Part shown: positions 12,106 through 12,353 of the stretch, piece after piece | How positions within the stretch are numbered: the first letter of the stretch is position 1 | Layout: every line of letters starts with the position of its first letter | Assembly (NCBI GenBank): GCA_016783355.1 | Contig: JADHWR010000034.1 | Span: forward strand, 1-12,353 | Length of the DNA stretch: 12,353 nucleotides | DNA from: Candidatus Omnitrophota bacterium | Lineage (GTDB): Bacteria > Omnitrophota > Gorgyraeia > Gygaellales > JAHJCI01 | Reading direction: 5' to 3' | Position numbers and translations under genes: made by a program | Notes under the pieces: generated by a model | Databases searched by the model: none | The model's input: only the letters and a program-made list of their open reading frames with translations | Told to the model about the DNA's origin: nothing

Positions 12106-12108
12106 CAT

Positions 12109-12131
12109 AAATGAGAACCCGTCCCCAGTTT
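12109..12131. repeat. 23-bp direct repeat unit, second copy
   Basis: Identical over 23 bp to 2738-2760. Here it follows the right end of the forward-oriented core C; at 2738 it follows the left end of the inverted core B. Its complement, with TGGGGACGGGTTCTCATTTA followed by TGAGCGGG, resembles the REP-like hairpin at 3200-3232. Confidence 0.8.
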
Positions 12132-12134
12132 CCC

Positions 12135-12160
12135 ATAACTCAAAACAGAATGGAAGTTTT
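12135..12160 (+). repeat. Second left-end-like segment after copy C
   Basis: Matches 11894-11919 at 23 of 26 positions in the same orientation, but then continues into unrelated sequence (TGTGGACAGCG). It may be the start of another member of the element family or a relic of nested insertion. Confidence 0.6.
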
Positions 12161-12267
12161 TGTGGACAGCGCAATTAGAAATCCTTCGGCAGATGTCTGC
12201 AAGGAATTACGAAGAGTGAATGACGGAACTGACCGTAAGGGAATTCCGTCAAATGAACGAGTCGTAA

Positions 12268-12337
12268 ACCCCGTTCGAAGTAAGACGCCAGGGGCGACTG
12301 CCCCGCCAAATTCCGTGGCGGGGACTTCGAACGGGGT
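12268..12337. repeat. Nested perfect palindrome at the window edge
   Basis: A perfect 14-bp outer pair (ACCCCGTTCGAAGT at 12268-12281 with its complement at 12324-12337) encloses a perfect 8-bp inner hairpin (CCCCGCCA 12301-12308, TGGCGGGG 12316-12323). GTAAAC-type sequence flanks both sides. An alternative GGGGC/GCCCC pairing (12291-12303) competes with the inner stem. The adjoining 12222-12250 region carries a further GACGGAA/TTCCGTC pair. The inner hairpin resembles 306-329. No gene is supported here. Confidence 0.75.
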
Positions 12338-12353
12338 AAACCGTAGCAGACGG

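Noticed and set aside
11846..12136. A 96-codon minus-strand open frame upstream of argF
   Set aside because: It runs entirely through repeat copy C and its nested palindrome. Its translation has no recognisable domain, and such repeats are often open by chance.
12220..12267. A plus-strand 15-residue open frame (ATG ... TAA) as a leader peptide
   Set aside because: It has no convincing ribosome site, no downstream gene on that strand in the window and no codon run suggesting attenuation. It overlaps a palindromic stretch.

Overview
The window carries one long, co-directional block of twelve genes, all on the minus strand, so transcription runs from high to low coordinates. In that order they are argF, argG, argH, lysA, dapF, dapA, dapB, a dapL-type aminotransferase, folK, panC, nadX and a small Lys-rich protein of unknown function. 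No gene is supported on the plus strand, and I see no tRNA, rRNA or CRISPR array.

The gene content is ordinary primary metabolism. ArgF, ArgG and ArgH make the last three steps from ornithine to arginine. DapA, DapB, DapL, DapF and LysA form a complete short (aminotransferase-type) diaminopimelate/lysine route from aspartate semialdehyde, consistent with the absence of dapD, dapC and dapE here. FolK (folate), PanC (pantothenate) and NadX (aspartate to iminoaspartate, for NAD) are cofactor genes at the distal end. Junctions are tight (argH/lysA TAATG, lysA/dapF GTGA, dapF/dapA 8-nt overlap, dapB/dapL abutting), pointing to one polycistronic unit. The upstream arginine genes probably lie beyond the right edge of the window. 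The DapL pathway, gene order, moderate GC and heavy load of small palindromic repeats suggest an uncultured bacterium of a candidate phylum. Omnitrophota is my best guess, from general familiarity and not from any search.

The unusual part is between and inside the genes. A family of about 111-bp structured repeats occurs three times (near 1312-1422, 2623-2734 and 11923-12105). One copy lies inside a 364-bp MITE-like element between panC and nadX, with imperfect terminal inverted repeats and a perfect 10-bp flanking duplication. Removing it reconstructs a tight panC-nadX junction. Another copy has itself been interrupted by a smaller palindrome flanked by a 6-bp duplication. A relative of that palindrome sits in frame inside dapF. 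panC carries six perfect copies of an 18-bp unit, adding 36 residues. REP-like or simple repeats supply the last codons and stop codon of folK, dapL, panC and argF.

Region by region: 1-412 holds the small basic protein and its palindrome-rich upstream region. 413-2581 holds nadX, the MITE-like element and panC. 2582-3233 holds repeat copy B, folK and a REP hairpin. 3211-8205 is the dap/lys block. 8205-11837 is the arg block with G/A-rich repeat tracts on both sides of argG. 11838-12353 is gene-free and filled with repeats.
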